From the NCBI GenBank assembly GCA_036677505.1, contig JAVBWK010000035.1, positions 67,065-131,064 on the forward strand: 64,000 nt of DNA, written 5' to 3'. Each line of letters starts with the position of its first letter. Position 1 is the first letter of the stretch. A program made the position numbers and the translations under genes. The stretch comes from UBA2227 sp036677505. Its GTDB lineage: Bacteria; Bacillota_I; Bacilli_A; Erysipelotrichales; Erysipelotrichaceae. Below are positions 51,664 to 59,484 of this stretch, in pieces. Below the pieces are notes generated by a model. That model was given only the letters and a program-made list of their open reading frames with translations, was not told the DNA's origin and did not search any database.

Positions 51664-52452
51664 ATGTCTTATTTCAGTCATCGAGGCATTGATTTTCACT
51701 ACCAGGTTTTCGGTTTGGGCGAACCTATCATCTTTCTCCATGGGATTGGTAATGATTTGTACCAACCGAAGATCCACCAGATGCATTTGCCTGGGCATTT
51801 GATCATGCCGGACTTACGTGCTCACGGGAAGTCAGGTCATAATAACGATCCGATGAGCTATGGTCTGTTAGCTGAAGATTTGTATTTATTTGTGAAGTAC
51901 TTGGGGCTAAAGAATTTCATTTTGGGCGGAATCGACATTGGGGCTGGGGTCGCTTTAAACTTCACCTTAAAACATCCGGAGATGGTCAAGAAACTGATAT
52001 TGGTACGGCCATCCGCCTTGGCAATGCCTTGTGATCCGTATATCCGTCAGATTTATGAGCGTCTGGCCATGTTTCTGAAACTGCATCACGGAGTCGAACA
52101 GTTTAAACGGTCGGATGATTACAATGAGCTCTTTGAGATCAGTCCGTATGCATCATATCATCTGTTGCGTCACTTTACCGATCCGGTAGCCCAGCATTTT
52201 CCGGATAAGTTTCAGCAGATGATCGATGATAAGCCGATTGATCATGAAGAAGACTTGAAAAAAATCGGCTGTCCGACACTTACGGTCGTGACCGATGGGG
52301 ACATGGTTCATCCGGTTCACTTGGGCGATATTTTGAATGAGTATATCAATAATCATACGTTGGTAAAAATCACGCCGAAACCGATGGATGAGCGTAAGCA
52401 TTTGCTTGAACTTGAAACAGCGATCACCGATTTCTTAAATCCTCTGAAATAA
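51664..52452 (+). CDS. Alpha/beta hydrolase with an Asp at the nucleophile position
   Basis: A 262-residue alpha/beta-hydrolase-fold protein. The oxyanion-hole segment is IIFLHGIGN (about residues 22-30) and MPDLRAHGKSG (48-58) is typical. The nucleophile elbow reads G89-I-D91-I-G93, with Asp instead of Ser, as in haloalkane dehalogenases and epoxide hydrolases. TDGDMVHP supplies a possible acid and DERKH the His. Substrate unknown. ATG after GAGGTGAT. Confidence 0.82.
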   Translation: MSYFSHRGIDFHYQVFGLGEPIIFLHGIGNDLYQPKIHQMHLPGHLIMPDLRAHGKSGHNNDPMSYGLLAEDLYLFVKYLGLKNFILGGIDIGAGVALNFTLKHPEMVKKLILVRPSALAMPCDPYIRQIYERLAMFLKLHHGVEQFKRSDDYNELFEISPYASYHLLRHFTDPVAQHFPDKFQQMIDDKPIDHEEDLKKIGCPTLTVVTDGDMVHPVHLGDILNEYINNHTLVKITPKPMDERKHLLELETAITDFLNPLK

Positions 52453-52454
52453 TA

Positions 52455-52506
52455 TTGACATATGTCAAAAACAAGACTATGATAGTTTTGTAAATGACAT
52501 ATGTCA
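52455..52506 (+). promoter_or_regulatory. Promoter bracketed by two TGACATATGTCA operators
   Basis: TTGACA (52455-52460), 17-nt spacer, TATGAT (52478-52483). Perfect palindrome TGACATATGTCA occurs at 52456-52467 (over the -35) and at 52495-52506 (just after the predicted start), centres 39 bp apart. The layout suggests repression by a Crp/Fnr-type protein. Confidence 0.7.
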
Positions 52507-52523
52507 GAAAAGGAGGTGAACTT

Positions 52524-52745
52524 ATGCCGTATCGTGATGGTTTTGGTCCAAAAGGGCAAGGAAGCCGTACCGGAAAAGGCCGCGGGAATTGCATTTCAAA
52601 CATTCCGAGGGGACGCTCTTATGGTCAGCGGTGGTTCTGTCGTTGGACAAACGATTCAGAAGAATTGGAAATGCACAGAGATTTCTTGAAGAATCAATTG
52701 AAATGGGTTGAAGAGATTTTGTCTAAAGAAAAGAAAGCGGATTAA
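52524..52745 (+). CDS. DUF5320-type small protein
   Basis: A 73-residue protein whose N-terminus (MPYRDGFGPKGQGSRTGKGRGNC) matches the glycine-rich MPxxDGxGPxGxGxxTGxGxGxC pattern of DUF5320 proteins, often found beside metal- or iron-sulfur-linked genes in anaerobes. The C-terminal part is a helix (EELEMHRDFLKNQLKWVEEIL). ATG 52524 follows AAGGAGGTG. Probably co-expressed with the MBL hydrolase that follows. Confidence 0.75.
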   Translation: MPYRDGFGPKGQGSRTGKGRGNCISNIPRGRSYGQRWFCRWTNDSEELEMHRDFLKNQLKWVEEILSKEKKAD

Positions 52746-52767
52746 CGCATGGTCAGGGGGCAAACCG

Positions 52768-53589
52768 ATGAAGATTACATCGCTGATCGATAATGAGTGC
52801 AGTGCTGATGGTCTGATGAAGCAGCACGGACTGTCACTATTGATTGAGACTAAGGGAATGAAAATATTGTTTGATACCGGAGCGGATGGGGCATTCATTC
52901 ACAATGCCCAGGCTCTCAAAATTGATCTTTCAGATGTGGATATGTGTGTGCTGTCTCATGGCCATTATGATCATGGCGGCGGGCTCAATGCTTTTTTGAA
53001 GATCAATAAAAAAGCTTTGGTGTATCTTTCGGCGAAGGCAAGTGGCGATCATGTGGCTTTACGTCCCAATGGTGAGTATGAGAGCATCGGCATTCACGTC
53101 TCACGCAACTTTCTTGATCGGCTGGTGTTTGTCGATCATCAGCTCAGTGTAGGTCCGTGTCTGATTTTCAGTGATGTGGCGGGCTATTTTCCATTACCCA
53201 CAGGAAATAAGTCGTTATTTCAAGAGAAAGACGGGAAGTATGTTTTGGATGACTTTGCTCATGAGCAACATCTGGTGATTCAGGAAGATGACAAATATGT
53301 GCTGTTGGCCGGCTGTGCTCACCGAGGCATCCTCAATGTGCTGACCTATCTCAAAGACAGATTCGGTATCTTGTGTGATGCTGTGGTCGGCGGATTTCAT
53401 CTTCATAACAAAGTGACCAACACCTATGAAAGTGCGGCCATTCTTGAGACTTTGGCGAAGGAACTGATGAACACGTTCAGTAAGTTTTACACGTGTCACT
53501 GTACCGGGATTCCGGCGTACAGTTTTCTGAAAGTGATCATGAAAGATCAGATCGAGTACCTGAGTACCGGCGAGACGATTGAAATTTAG
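52768..53589 (+). CDS. MBL-fold metallohydrolase (COG1237 type)
   Basis: A 273-residue metallo-beta-lactamase-fold hydrolase. It opens with TSLIDNECSADGLMKQHGLSLLIETKGMKILFDTGADGAFIHNA and carries the zinc motif SHGHYDHGGGL (about 70-80), the pattern of the COG1237 group (related to the MptA-pathway ribofuranosylaminobenzene phosphate synthase type). AGCAHRGI and TCHCTG near the end add ligands. The true substrate is unknown. It is in the Crp/Fnr-controlled unit with the DUF5320 gene. Confidence 0.82.
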   Translation: MKITSLIDNECSADGLMKQHGLSLLIETKGMKILFDTGADGAFIHNAQALKIDLSDVDMCVLSHGHYDHGGGLNAFLKINKKALVYLSAKASGDHVALRPNGEYESIGIHVSRNFLDRLVFVDHQLSVGPCLIFSDVAGYFPLPTGNKSLFQEKDGKYVLDDFAHEQHLVIQEDDKYVLLAGCAHRGILNVLTYLKDRFGILCDAVVGGFHLHNKVTNTYESAAILETLAKELMNTFSKFYTCHCTGIPAYSFLKVIMKDQIEYLSTGETIEI

Positions 53590-53594
53590 AGCAA

Positions 53595-53620
53595 AGCGCA
53601 CCTTGCGGTGCGCTCTTTTT
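53595..53620. terminator. Terminator between MBL gene and pepF
   Basis: AGCGCACC-TTGC-GGTGCGCT followed by CTTTTTATG. Confidence 0.88.
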
Positions 53621-55427
53621 ATGCTTTTTCGATTTGGTCGGTCAATTCGATGATCTGATCGATCATATGTCCGATATGTTCGATGGTATTGAGCAACGGC
53701 TGATCGGTCGTGATATCGACCTTGGCCATTTTTGCCAGTTCGACCGGAGATTGAGTTCCGCCGGCTCTCAGGACGTTTTTCCAGTCTTCGATGGCGGAAG
53801 GATCTTCCAGCAGTCTGCGACTGACTTCGGTAGCAACGGTAAGTCCGGCACTGTAGGTATAAGGATATAATCCCATGTAGTAATGTGGCTGTCTCATCCA
53901 GGTCAGTTCGGCTCCGTCAATGATGTCCACGGAGTCGCCCCAGAACTTGGTCAAAACATCCTTTTTAATTTTGCTCAGGGTTTGAGCGACGACCGAGCCG
54001 CCGGCATCGATGATTCGGTAGACTTCGCGCTGATAGGCAGCTTCAAGCAAATGGGTCACAAAGTTATGGTAGTACGTGCGGCTGATCATGGTGGCGAGCA
54101 CCCAGCGTTTCAGACGCGGATCGTCCGAAGTTTTCATCAGGTGGTTGGCCATCAGCATCTCGTTCATCGTCGAGGGTGCTTCGATAAAGTATAAGGAAGG
54201 ACGGGTGTTAAGGATGTTTTGAGCCTGTTGGGCCAGGTAGAAATGTCCGGCATGGCCAAGCTCATGGGCCAGTACGAAGCATTCGCGCATCCGTTGGGTC
54301 CAGCTGATCAGGATGAAAGGATGGACGCCGTAGGGGGATGAGCAGAAAGCTCCGGTCGATTTACCGATGTTTTGAACAAAGTCGATCCAGCGTTCATTGT
54401 AAGCGCGTTTGATCATATCGGCATATTCTTCACCGAGTACCGATAATCCCTCAAGGATGTACTCTTTGGACTGTTCGACGGTGATTTCCGGTTCAAAGTC
54501 CGGATCAACCGCCAACTTCAAATCGGCGAAGGTCATCGTGTCCAGCTTATGGATGCGTTGTAACAGTTTGGCGTATTTGCGCATGTGCGGTGCCAGTTTC
54601 TCCATGATAACATCGATCTGACGGTTATATAAGTCTTGGTCAACTTCCTGGTCAAACAGCAGACTGTCGATGACGGAATCAAAGCCGCGTAGGGAAGCCA
54701 TGATTTTCTCTTTTTGGATCTGGGTCTGATAGGTTGCACTGATGGTATGCTGATACTCTTTCAGTTTGTTGCTGAATGCCGTAAAAGCTGCGTGGCGGAC
54801 TTCGTGATTAGTCTCAAATTCCCATTCATTCTCAAACAGGACGAAGCTGAGAGGATGATCCTTTCCGTGGGCGGTGAAGGTTTTAAAGTCCATATCAGCC
54901 AGTTTCGCACGGTTGTAAATCATATACGGAGCGCCTAAAACCGGCTGAAGGGCAGAGAGCATGCTTTCAACTTCCGGATGGAGCATGTGCGGTTTTTCGC
55001 GCAGAATGTCTTCGAGGTAGTGGGCGTTCTCTTTGCTCAACTCTTTCGCCTGTTTCAGAACATCCGGATCTGCCTGTGAAATCTGTGATGAGATGAAACT
55101 GACTTTTGCGCCAAAAGCACTCATCATATTCCCGACGGTCATCTGCCGTTGGACGTTTTTACTGTTGGTCTGATCTTCACTGACGTACAGGGACGCATAG
55201 GTCATGACCCGGTAAGCCTTTTCTAAGAGTACCTTGAATTCATCGAGGCAGGCATTGATCATCACAGCATCGTTGAGCTTGTCTTTATAAGCGGCTTCGA
55301 TGTCGATGGCCATTTGGCTTGCCGCTTTCAGATCGGTGTCGAATGCTTGCTCGCTGGGATACAGAGCGCTCAGATCCCAGGTGTCAGACACATTGACTTC
55401 ATTTCTTGCATATTGTTTTTTTGTCAT
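53619..55427 (-). CDS. pepF: Oligoendopeptidase F
   Basis: A 602-residue M3-family zinc oligopeptidase that degrades short peptides in the cytosol. The zinc motif HELGHAGH is near residue 390, with the third ligand Glu about 25 residues further (EAPSTMNEML). The N-terminal SDTWDLSALYPSEQAFD is typical of PepF. ATG 55427 after GGAGG. Single-gene unit with a TATAAT on the minus strand at 55447-55452. Confidence 0.95.
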   Translation of the reverse strand: MTKKQYARNEVNVSDTWDLSALYPSEQAFDTDLKAASQMAIDIEAAYKDKLNDAVMINACLDEFKVLLEKAYRVMTYASLYVSEDQTNSKNVQRQMTVGNMMSAFGAKVSFISSQISQADPDVLKQAKELSKENAHYLEDILREKPHMLHPEVESMLSALQPVLGAPYMIYNRAKLADMDFKTFTAHGKDHPLSFVLFENEWEFETNHEVRHAAFTAFSNKLKEYQHTISATYQTQIQKEKIMASLRGFDSVIDSLLFDQEVDQDLYNRQIDVIMEKLAPHMRKYAKLLQRIHKLDTMTFADLKLAVDPDFEPEITVEQSKEYILEGLSVLGEEYADMIKRAYNERWIDFVQNIGKSTGAFCSSPYGVHPFILISWTQRMRECFVLAHELGHAGHFYLAQQAQNILNTRPSLYFIEAPSTMNEMLMANHLMKTSDDPRLKRWVLATMISRTYYHNFVTHLLEAAYQREVYRIIDAGGSVVAQTLSKIKKDVLTKFWGDSVDIIDGAELTWMRQPHYYMGLYPYTYSAGLTVATEVSRRLLEDPSAIEDWKNVLRAGGTQSPVELAKMAKVDITTDQPLLNTIEHIGHMIDQIIELTDQIEKA

Positions 55428-55661
55428 AAATTCCTCCGATGGTATTATTATACATCGCAGAGACTTAAAAGGAGCAAGGAATTTCTCGGTGTCAGGGTCA
55501 ATATTCGTTTTGCTTTGAATGATTTAGCCGATATCTTTACTGAAAGATGAAAATTTATTCAATTTAAAACGTATTCTGTGCATAAAATCTGAGTCATGAG
55601 AATTTTCTCATAAAGATCGGAATAAATGATTATATCCTTTGAATTTCAAAGTGTTTACCTC

Positions 55662-55690
55662 TTGATAAATCGTTTAACTCATGATAATAT
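55662..55690 (+). promoter_or_regulatory. Promoter of sRNA candidate 4
   Basis: TTGATA (55662-55667), 17-nt spacer, TAATAT (55685-55690), with a TG-A extension before the -10. Confidence 0.65.
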
Positions 55691-55695
55691 ACAAA

Positions 55696-55762
55696 TGTAA
55701 TCATCTTTCCCCCAAGGATGATTACAGTACCCAAAAAGTGACACCGCGAGGTGTCATTTTTA
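55696..55762 (+). ncRNA. Candidate small RNA 4: perfect hairpin with CCCCC loop
   Basis: TGTAATCATC (55696-55705) pairs perfectly with GATGATTACA (55717-55726). U-G and U-A pairs extend the stem so that the apical loop is CCCCC (55709-55713). An intrinsic terminator follows (55733-55764). No ORF fits. The predicted transcript is about 65 nt. The exposed C-run suits pairing with GGGGG or GGAGG-type ribosome sites. Transcription and targets are unproven. Confidence 0.65.
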
Positions 55763-55764
55763 TT
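55733..55764 (+). terminator. Terminator of sRNA candidate 4
   Basis: TGACACC-GCGA-GGTGTCA followed by TTTTTATTTTTTTT; A-T pairs extend the stem. Confidence 0.9.
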
Positions 55765-55784
55765 TTTTTTATTCACAGTAATTA

Positions 55785-55813
55785 TTGATAAATGAATAAG
55801 TGTCTGTTATGAT
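55785..55813 (+). promoter_or_regulatory. Promoter of sRNA candidate 5
   Basis: TTGATA (55785-55790), 17-nt spacer, TATGAT (55808-55813), with TG-T before the -10. Confidence 0.7.
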
Positions 55814-55819
55814 AATAGT

Positions 55820-55880
55820 GTGATTGCTCTATCCCCCCCACACACGCAATCATATAAGGACACCCTGGTGTCCTTTTTAT
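55820..55880 (+). ncRNA. Candidate small RNA 5: hairpin with C7 loop
   Basis: TGATTGC (55821-55827) pairs with GCAATCA (55846-55852) around an 18-nt loop containing seven consecutive C residues (55833-55839). The terminator AGGACACC / GGTGTCCT follows (55857-55874). The predicted RNA is about 60 nt. It sits directly after candidate 4 and repeats its whole architecture without sharing much sequence. Together the two fill the 450-base gap between pepF and the ABC permease gene; I see no ORF there. Confidence 0.65.
55856..55880 (+). terminator. Terminator of sRNA candidate 5
   Basis: AAGGACAC-CCTG-GTGTCCTT followed by TTTATTTT. Confidence 0.88.
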
Positions 55881-57112
55881 TTTCGTCTGTCTTGGCGGAT
55901 CAGCTGTAAGGCTTTGACAAAGGACATTTTATTGCCGTAGTTGAGCGATCCCAATCGGTAGATATCGATGGAGATGCGGGCAAACAGCCAGGCGGTCAGT
56001 GACATCAGAAGTAAGGATACGGTCAGTTCAAACCAACTGACAGCGGTCAAAAAAAAGCGGACCGGCATCGCCAGGATGGCGGTAAAAGGAATAAATGAGC
56101 CGATTTTAACCACCGTGATTTCCGGCATCTGTAAGCCCAGAGTGGCAATCACATATGATGCGATAAAAAGCAGAGTGATCGGTGCGACGGAGGAAGTTAC
56201 ATCCTCGACTTTACTGACCAGCGATCCCAGCGATGCATAGATAAACAGGTAGAGCAAATAGCCGAAGAAGGTAAAGATCAAAAAGACCATCATGGAATCC
56301 CATTGCAATCCGCCCAAAACGATGGAAAGCAGTTCCGTCGGGTAGTTGGCGCGGTTGAGGAAAATTCCTAAAGCACCGACCATCAGGATACATCCGAACT
56401 GTAATACTCCGGCAAGACCGTTGGCCAGTACTTTACCGATGATCAGCGCGTCCGGCTTGGTGGAAGTAATGAGCAGTTCCATCGTACGATTGTCTTTTTC
56501 ACGTGCGACCGAGGTGGAAACCATTGAGCCGTACATGATGACGAGCATATACACCGCAAACATCAGCACGTAGGCAATCAGAAAGCTATCACTGGCATCT
56601 TTGCCGATGACTTCTTCGTTGATGTCGATGGTCACATTGTATGCCTGGCTGACTTGAATGGGATCAAGATCCATCGCTAACAGATTCCGTTGAATCTGAA
56701 GCTGGGTCAGTGCGTTTTGAATCGGATAGGAAGCGTTGGAATACAGATCGCGGTTGATCACGATCGTAGTGAAGGCCGTGGGGGAGGTGATGATGTAGGC
56801 CTGACTGATTTTCTCATCCGTCAGAGCTTTACGTACCTCACTGATACTGTCATAAATTTCGATATCGTTAAAGAACATTTCAAGTTCACTCAACGTCACA
56901 GAATCATTCTCAATGACGATCCCCGATCCCATCAGGGATATTTTATCGGTTGGTATCGGATTTTCTTCGCCGTTATCGAACATGGATAACACCGTGGGAA
57001 TCGTGGTTGCGACCAACAGCAGAATGGCGATGATGGCAGTCGTAACGATGATGCTCTTTTTTGACAGGATGCTTTTGAGCTCAAAAGCAAATACTTTGGA
57101 TATGTTATGCAT
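55877..57112 (-). CDS. ABC-2 type permease (NatB-like)
   Basis: A 411-residue membrane subunit of an ABC exporter. One N-terminal helix (about 20-40), a large extracytoplasmic region, then five or six helices, with the VSTSVAREKDNRTMELLITSTKPDALIIGKVLA segment typical of the NatB/ABC-2 group. It overlaps the ATPase gene by 8 bases. ATG 57112 after AGGTGA; a GTG at 57121 is possible. NatAB-type exporters move sodium or toxic compounds; the substrate here is unknown. Confidence 0.88.
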   Translation of the reverse strand: MHNISKVFAFELKSILSKKSIIVTTAIIAILLLVATTIPTVLSMFDNGEENPIPTDKISLMGSGIVIENDSVTLSELEMFFNDIEIYDSISEVRKALTDEKISQAYIITSPTAFTTIVINRDLYSNASYPIQNALTQLQIQRNLLAMDLDPIQVSQAYNVTIDINEEVIGKDASDSFLIAYVLMFAVYMLVIMYGSMVSTSVAREKDNRTMELLITSTKPDALIIGKVLANGLAGVLQFGCILMVGALGIFLNRANYPTELLSIVLGGLQWDSMMVFLIFTFFGYLLYLFIYASLGSLVSKVEDVTSSVAPITLLFIASYVIATLGLQMPEITVVKIGSFIPFTAILAMPVRFFLTAVSWFELTVSLLLMSLTAWLFARISIDIYRLGSLNYGNKMSFVKALQLIRQDRRK

Positions 57113-58019
57113 GCTCTTCACCTACTTTCCAAATAAAGATGTCGGTCAGGGAGGGTTGATACGGGGCAATCGTTTCAATCTCAATACCTTCACTTAAGCA
57201 CTGACGCAAGAAATGGCTCAAACTGTTATTTTCGGGCAGCTGAATGATCAGGCTTTGCTTGTCTTCACTGATTTCTCTGACTTCGGTCATGTTTTTCAGG
57301 CGGTCTATTAAATCACCGTTGTGCAGCTGACTGGCTTTGAGGCGGATTTTCGATTTGCCCAAGTCGTTTTTGATATCATCGAGATTTCCGGAAAGGATGA
57401 TCCGGCCTTTTTCGATCAGCGTGATCTCATCGCAGAATTCTTCAACGTAGGTCATCTGATGAGATGAAAAGATGACCAGTTTTCCTTCGGTGATTTTCTC
57501 GCGGATGACATCTTTGAGTACTTGGGAGTTGACGGGGTCAAGTCCGCTGAACGGTTCATCTAAGATCAGGATGTCGGGATCGCCGATCAGTGCCTGGGCA
57601 ATCTGAACTTTCTGTTGGTTTCCTTTGGACAAGGTTTCAAGTTTGTGCGATTTGGCGTAGTCCAGTTCAAAACGTTTCAGCCAGTACTCAGCCGAAGCTT
57701 TGGCCTGGGCTTTTTTAATGCCGCGCAGCTCGGCGAAGTAGACGAGCTGGTTTAGGATTTTCTCTTTGGCGTACATGCCGCGCTCTTCAGGCAGATAGCC
57801 GATGTTGTATTTGCGCGGATCAAAGGTTTGTCCGTCAAGGATAAACCGGCCGGAATCTGCTTTAAATACGTCCATCAAGGCGCGGATGGTTGTGGTTTTT
57901 CCGGCGCCGTTGCGACCCAGAAAGCCCATGGCTTTGCCGGTGGTGACGGTGAAGCTGACATCGTGCAAGATCTGCTTGCCGGAAAAGCTTTTGTTGATGT
58001 TGATGATTTCGAGTTTCAT
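57105..58019 (-). CDS. ABC transporter ATP-binding protein (NatA-like)
   Basis: A 304-residue ATPase: Walker A GRNGAGKTTT (about 37-46), signature LSKGNQQKVQIAQALI (about 134-149), Walker B ILILDEPFSGLDP (about 154-166) and a C-terminal DUF4162-like extension found in exporter ATPases. ATG 58019 follows TGGAGG. Partner of the permease that follows. Confidence 0.92.
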   Translation of the reverse strand: MKLEIININKSFSGKQILHDVSFTVTTGKAMGFLGRNGAGKTTTIRALMDVFKADSGRFILDGQTFDPRKYNIGYLPEERGMYAKEKILNQLVYFAELRGIKKAQAKASAEYWLKRFELDYAKSHKLETLSKGNQQKVQIAQALIGDPDILILDEPFSGLDPVNSQVLKDVIREKITEGKLVIFSSHQMTYVEEFCDEITLIEKGRIILSGNLDDIKNDLGKSKIRLKASQLHNGDLIDRLKNMTEVREISEDKQSLIIQLPENNSLSHFLRQCLSEGIEIETIAPYQPSLTDIFIWKVGEEHA

Positions 58020-58043
58020 AAGATCCTCCATATGTCCTTTTTT

Positions 58044-58072
58044 ACTGTAGTATGAATGAAAAATTTTGTCAA
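58044..58072 (-). promoter_or_regulatory. Promoter of the ABC exporter operon
   Basis: Minus strand TTGACA (58067-58072), 17-nt spacer, TACAGT (58044-58049). Confidence 0.65.
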
Positions 58073-58084
58073 CGTTTGCACAAA

Positions 58085-58108
58085 GAAAAACCACCGTTGG
58101 TCGGTGGT
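58085..58108 (-). terminator. Terminator of the M48 gene
   Basis: ACCACCG-ACCAA-CGGTGGT then TTTTTC on the minus strand. Confidence 0.88.
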
Positions 58109-59325
58109 CACTGTTGTAAGGCTTTGATTCTCTGGCTGATGGGCGGATGCGAGTAGGTCATCCTGACCATCAGCGGATGGGGGGTCAGATTGGCGAAATT
58201 CTCTTGGGCCAGCCGTTTGAGTGCGGTGATCATGGCGGCTCCGTAGCCATGTTCTTTCGCATAGCCATCCGCCCGGTATTCAGCCCAGCGGGAGAGGGCG
58301 GACAGCGGGATGTCGAGCAGAATGTCGATGGGGGAAAGAAAGACGGAGAACAGGATCAATCCGAAGCCGATATTGGCGGTTTCAAAGCCAAAGGAGATCG
58401 ACAGAGCTTGCCAAGAGAGAAACAGCTGAAGCAGATAAAGCATGATGCCCATCTGAATCAGGGCCAACATCAGATTTCGCACGGTGTCTTTGTGTTTGCC
58501 ATGGCCGATTTCATGGGCCAATACCGCCACGATTTCATCGCTGTTCATCTTTTCGATCAGATTGTCAAACAAGACGATGGACTTGAACTTTCCGAAGCCG
58601 GAGAAGAATGCATTCAGTTTTTTTGTCCGGCGGGATGCATCCATGACTGAAATGCTTTTGATCGATGTGCCGGTCTTTTGGGCAAACTCCATGATTTTGT
58701 CTTTCAGTTCTCCCTCGGGCAGCGGGGTGAGCTTATTGAAGATTTTGATGAATACTTTCGTGTAGAGAATGTTGACGAAGATCATGATCACCACCAGAAA
58801 CAGCCAGGTATATAAAATGAAGTTCTCGCTGTGCAGATACAGCGAAAGCAGGACATACAGGATACCGCCGCCCAAGACGATCATCATGAGCAGTGATTTC
58901 ATTAAATCCAAAACGAAGGTCTTTTTGGTGGTCTTATTAAACCCGTATTTCTCCTCGATCTTAAAGTTTCGGATGTAGGAAAAGGGAATGTTCAGCAGGG
59001 AATTGAGAATCATATAACCACCGACGAAAAGCAGCACGCTGATTACCGGATCTTCGCTGAAGGTCAGTGTCTGCCGGTTGAGCCACGGAAAGAATCCCAG
59101 GGTGAGCATCAGGATGGTCAAAACGGTGGAAATGATTTTTGCGATCATACCCAACCGGAAATTTTCCATCGTATATTCCAGCCAGCGGGCATAACTTTGC
59201 GCATCGTAAATGTCTTTGACATTGTCGGGGATCGGCTGGGTGCGGTGGTTGTAGTTCAGTACAGACAGCCACAAATCAAAGGTGAAGGTGGCCAGGATGA
59301 TGGCGATGGTTAAGATGTTGATCAT
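58108..59325 (-). CDS. M48 family (Ste24/CAAX-type) membrane metalloprotease
   Basis: A 405-residue integral membrane zinc protease of the Ste24 type. Several helices surround the catalytic motif HEIGHGKHKD (about residues 265-274), and the third zinc ligand lies in YRADGYAKEHGYGAAM. IPFSYIRNFKIEEKYGFNKTT is characteristic of the CAAX-protease N-terminal domain. It likely takes part in membrane protein quality control. Start ATG 59325 after AGGTC, a weak site. Confidence 0.9.
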   Translation of the reverse strand: MINILTIAIILATFTFDLWLSVLNYNHRTQPIPDNVKDIYDAQSYARWLEYTMENFRLGMIAKIISTVLTILMLTLGFFPWLNRQTLTFSEDPVISVLLFVGGYMILNSLLNIPFSYIRNFKIEEKYGFNKTTKKTFVLDLMKSLLMMIVLGGGILYVLLSLYLHSENFILYTWLFLVVIMIFVNILYTKVFIKIFNKLTPLPEGELKDKIMEFAQKTGTSIKSISVMDASRRTKKLNAFFSGFGKFKSIVLFDNLIEKMNSDEIVAVLAHEIGHGKHKDTVRNLMLALIQMGIMLYLLQLFLSWQALSISFGFETANIGFGLILFSVFLSPIDILLDIPLSALSRWAEYRADGYAKEHGYGAAMITALKRLAQENFANLTPHPLMVRMTYSHPPISQRIKALQQ

Positions 59326-59397
59326 AAGGACCTCCGTGATACAGACTTATTGTACTCAATTATCGGTGATTTGTCATTGACATATGCTCGCTGTGAC

Positions 59398-59425
59398 TTG
59401 TTTTTTTATTGGCAAGTGCTATGAT
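59398..59425 (+). promoter_or_regulatory. Promoter of the DUF5050 lipoprotein gene
   Basis: TTGTTT (59398-59403), 16-nt spacer, TATGAT (59420-59425) with a TG-C extension. Confidence 0.45.
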
Positions 59426-59484
59426 ATGTTTATAGACAGCGTCCGCACCGTTGAATGGTGAGGATGTGCGAAAGGAAATCAATC

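Noticed and set aside
59374..59386. TTGACATATGC near the DUF5050 gene as a Crp/Fnr site
   Set aside because: Only the left half matches the palindrome; the right half is lost.
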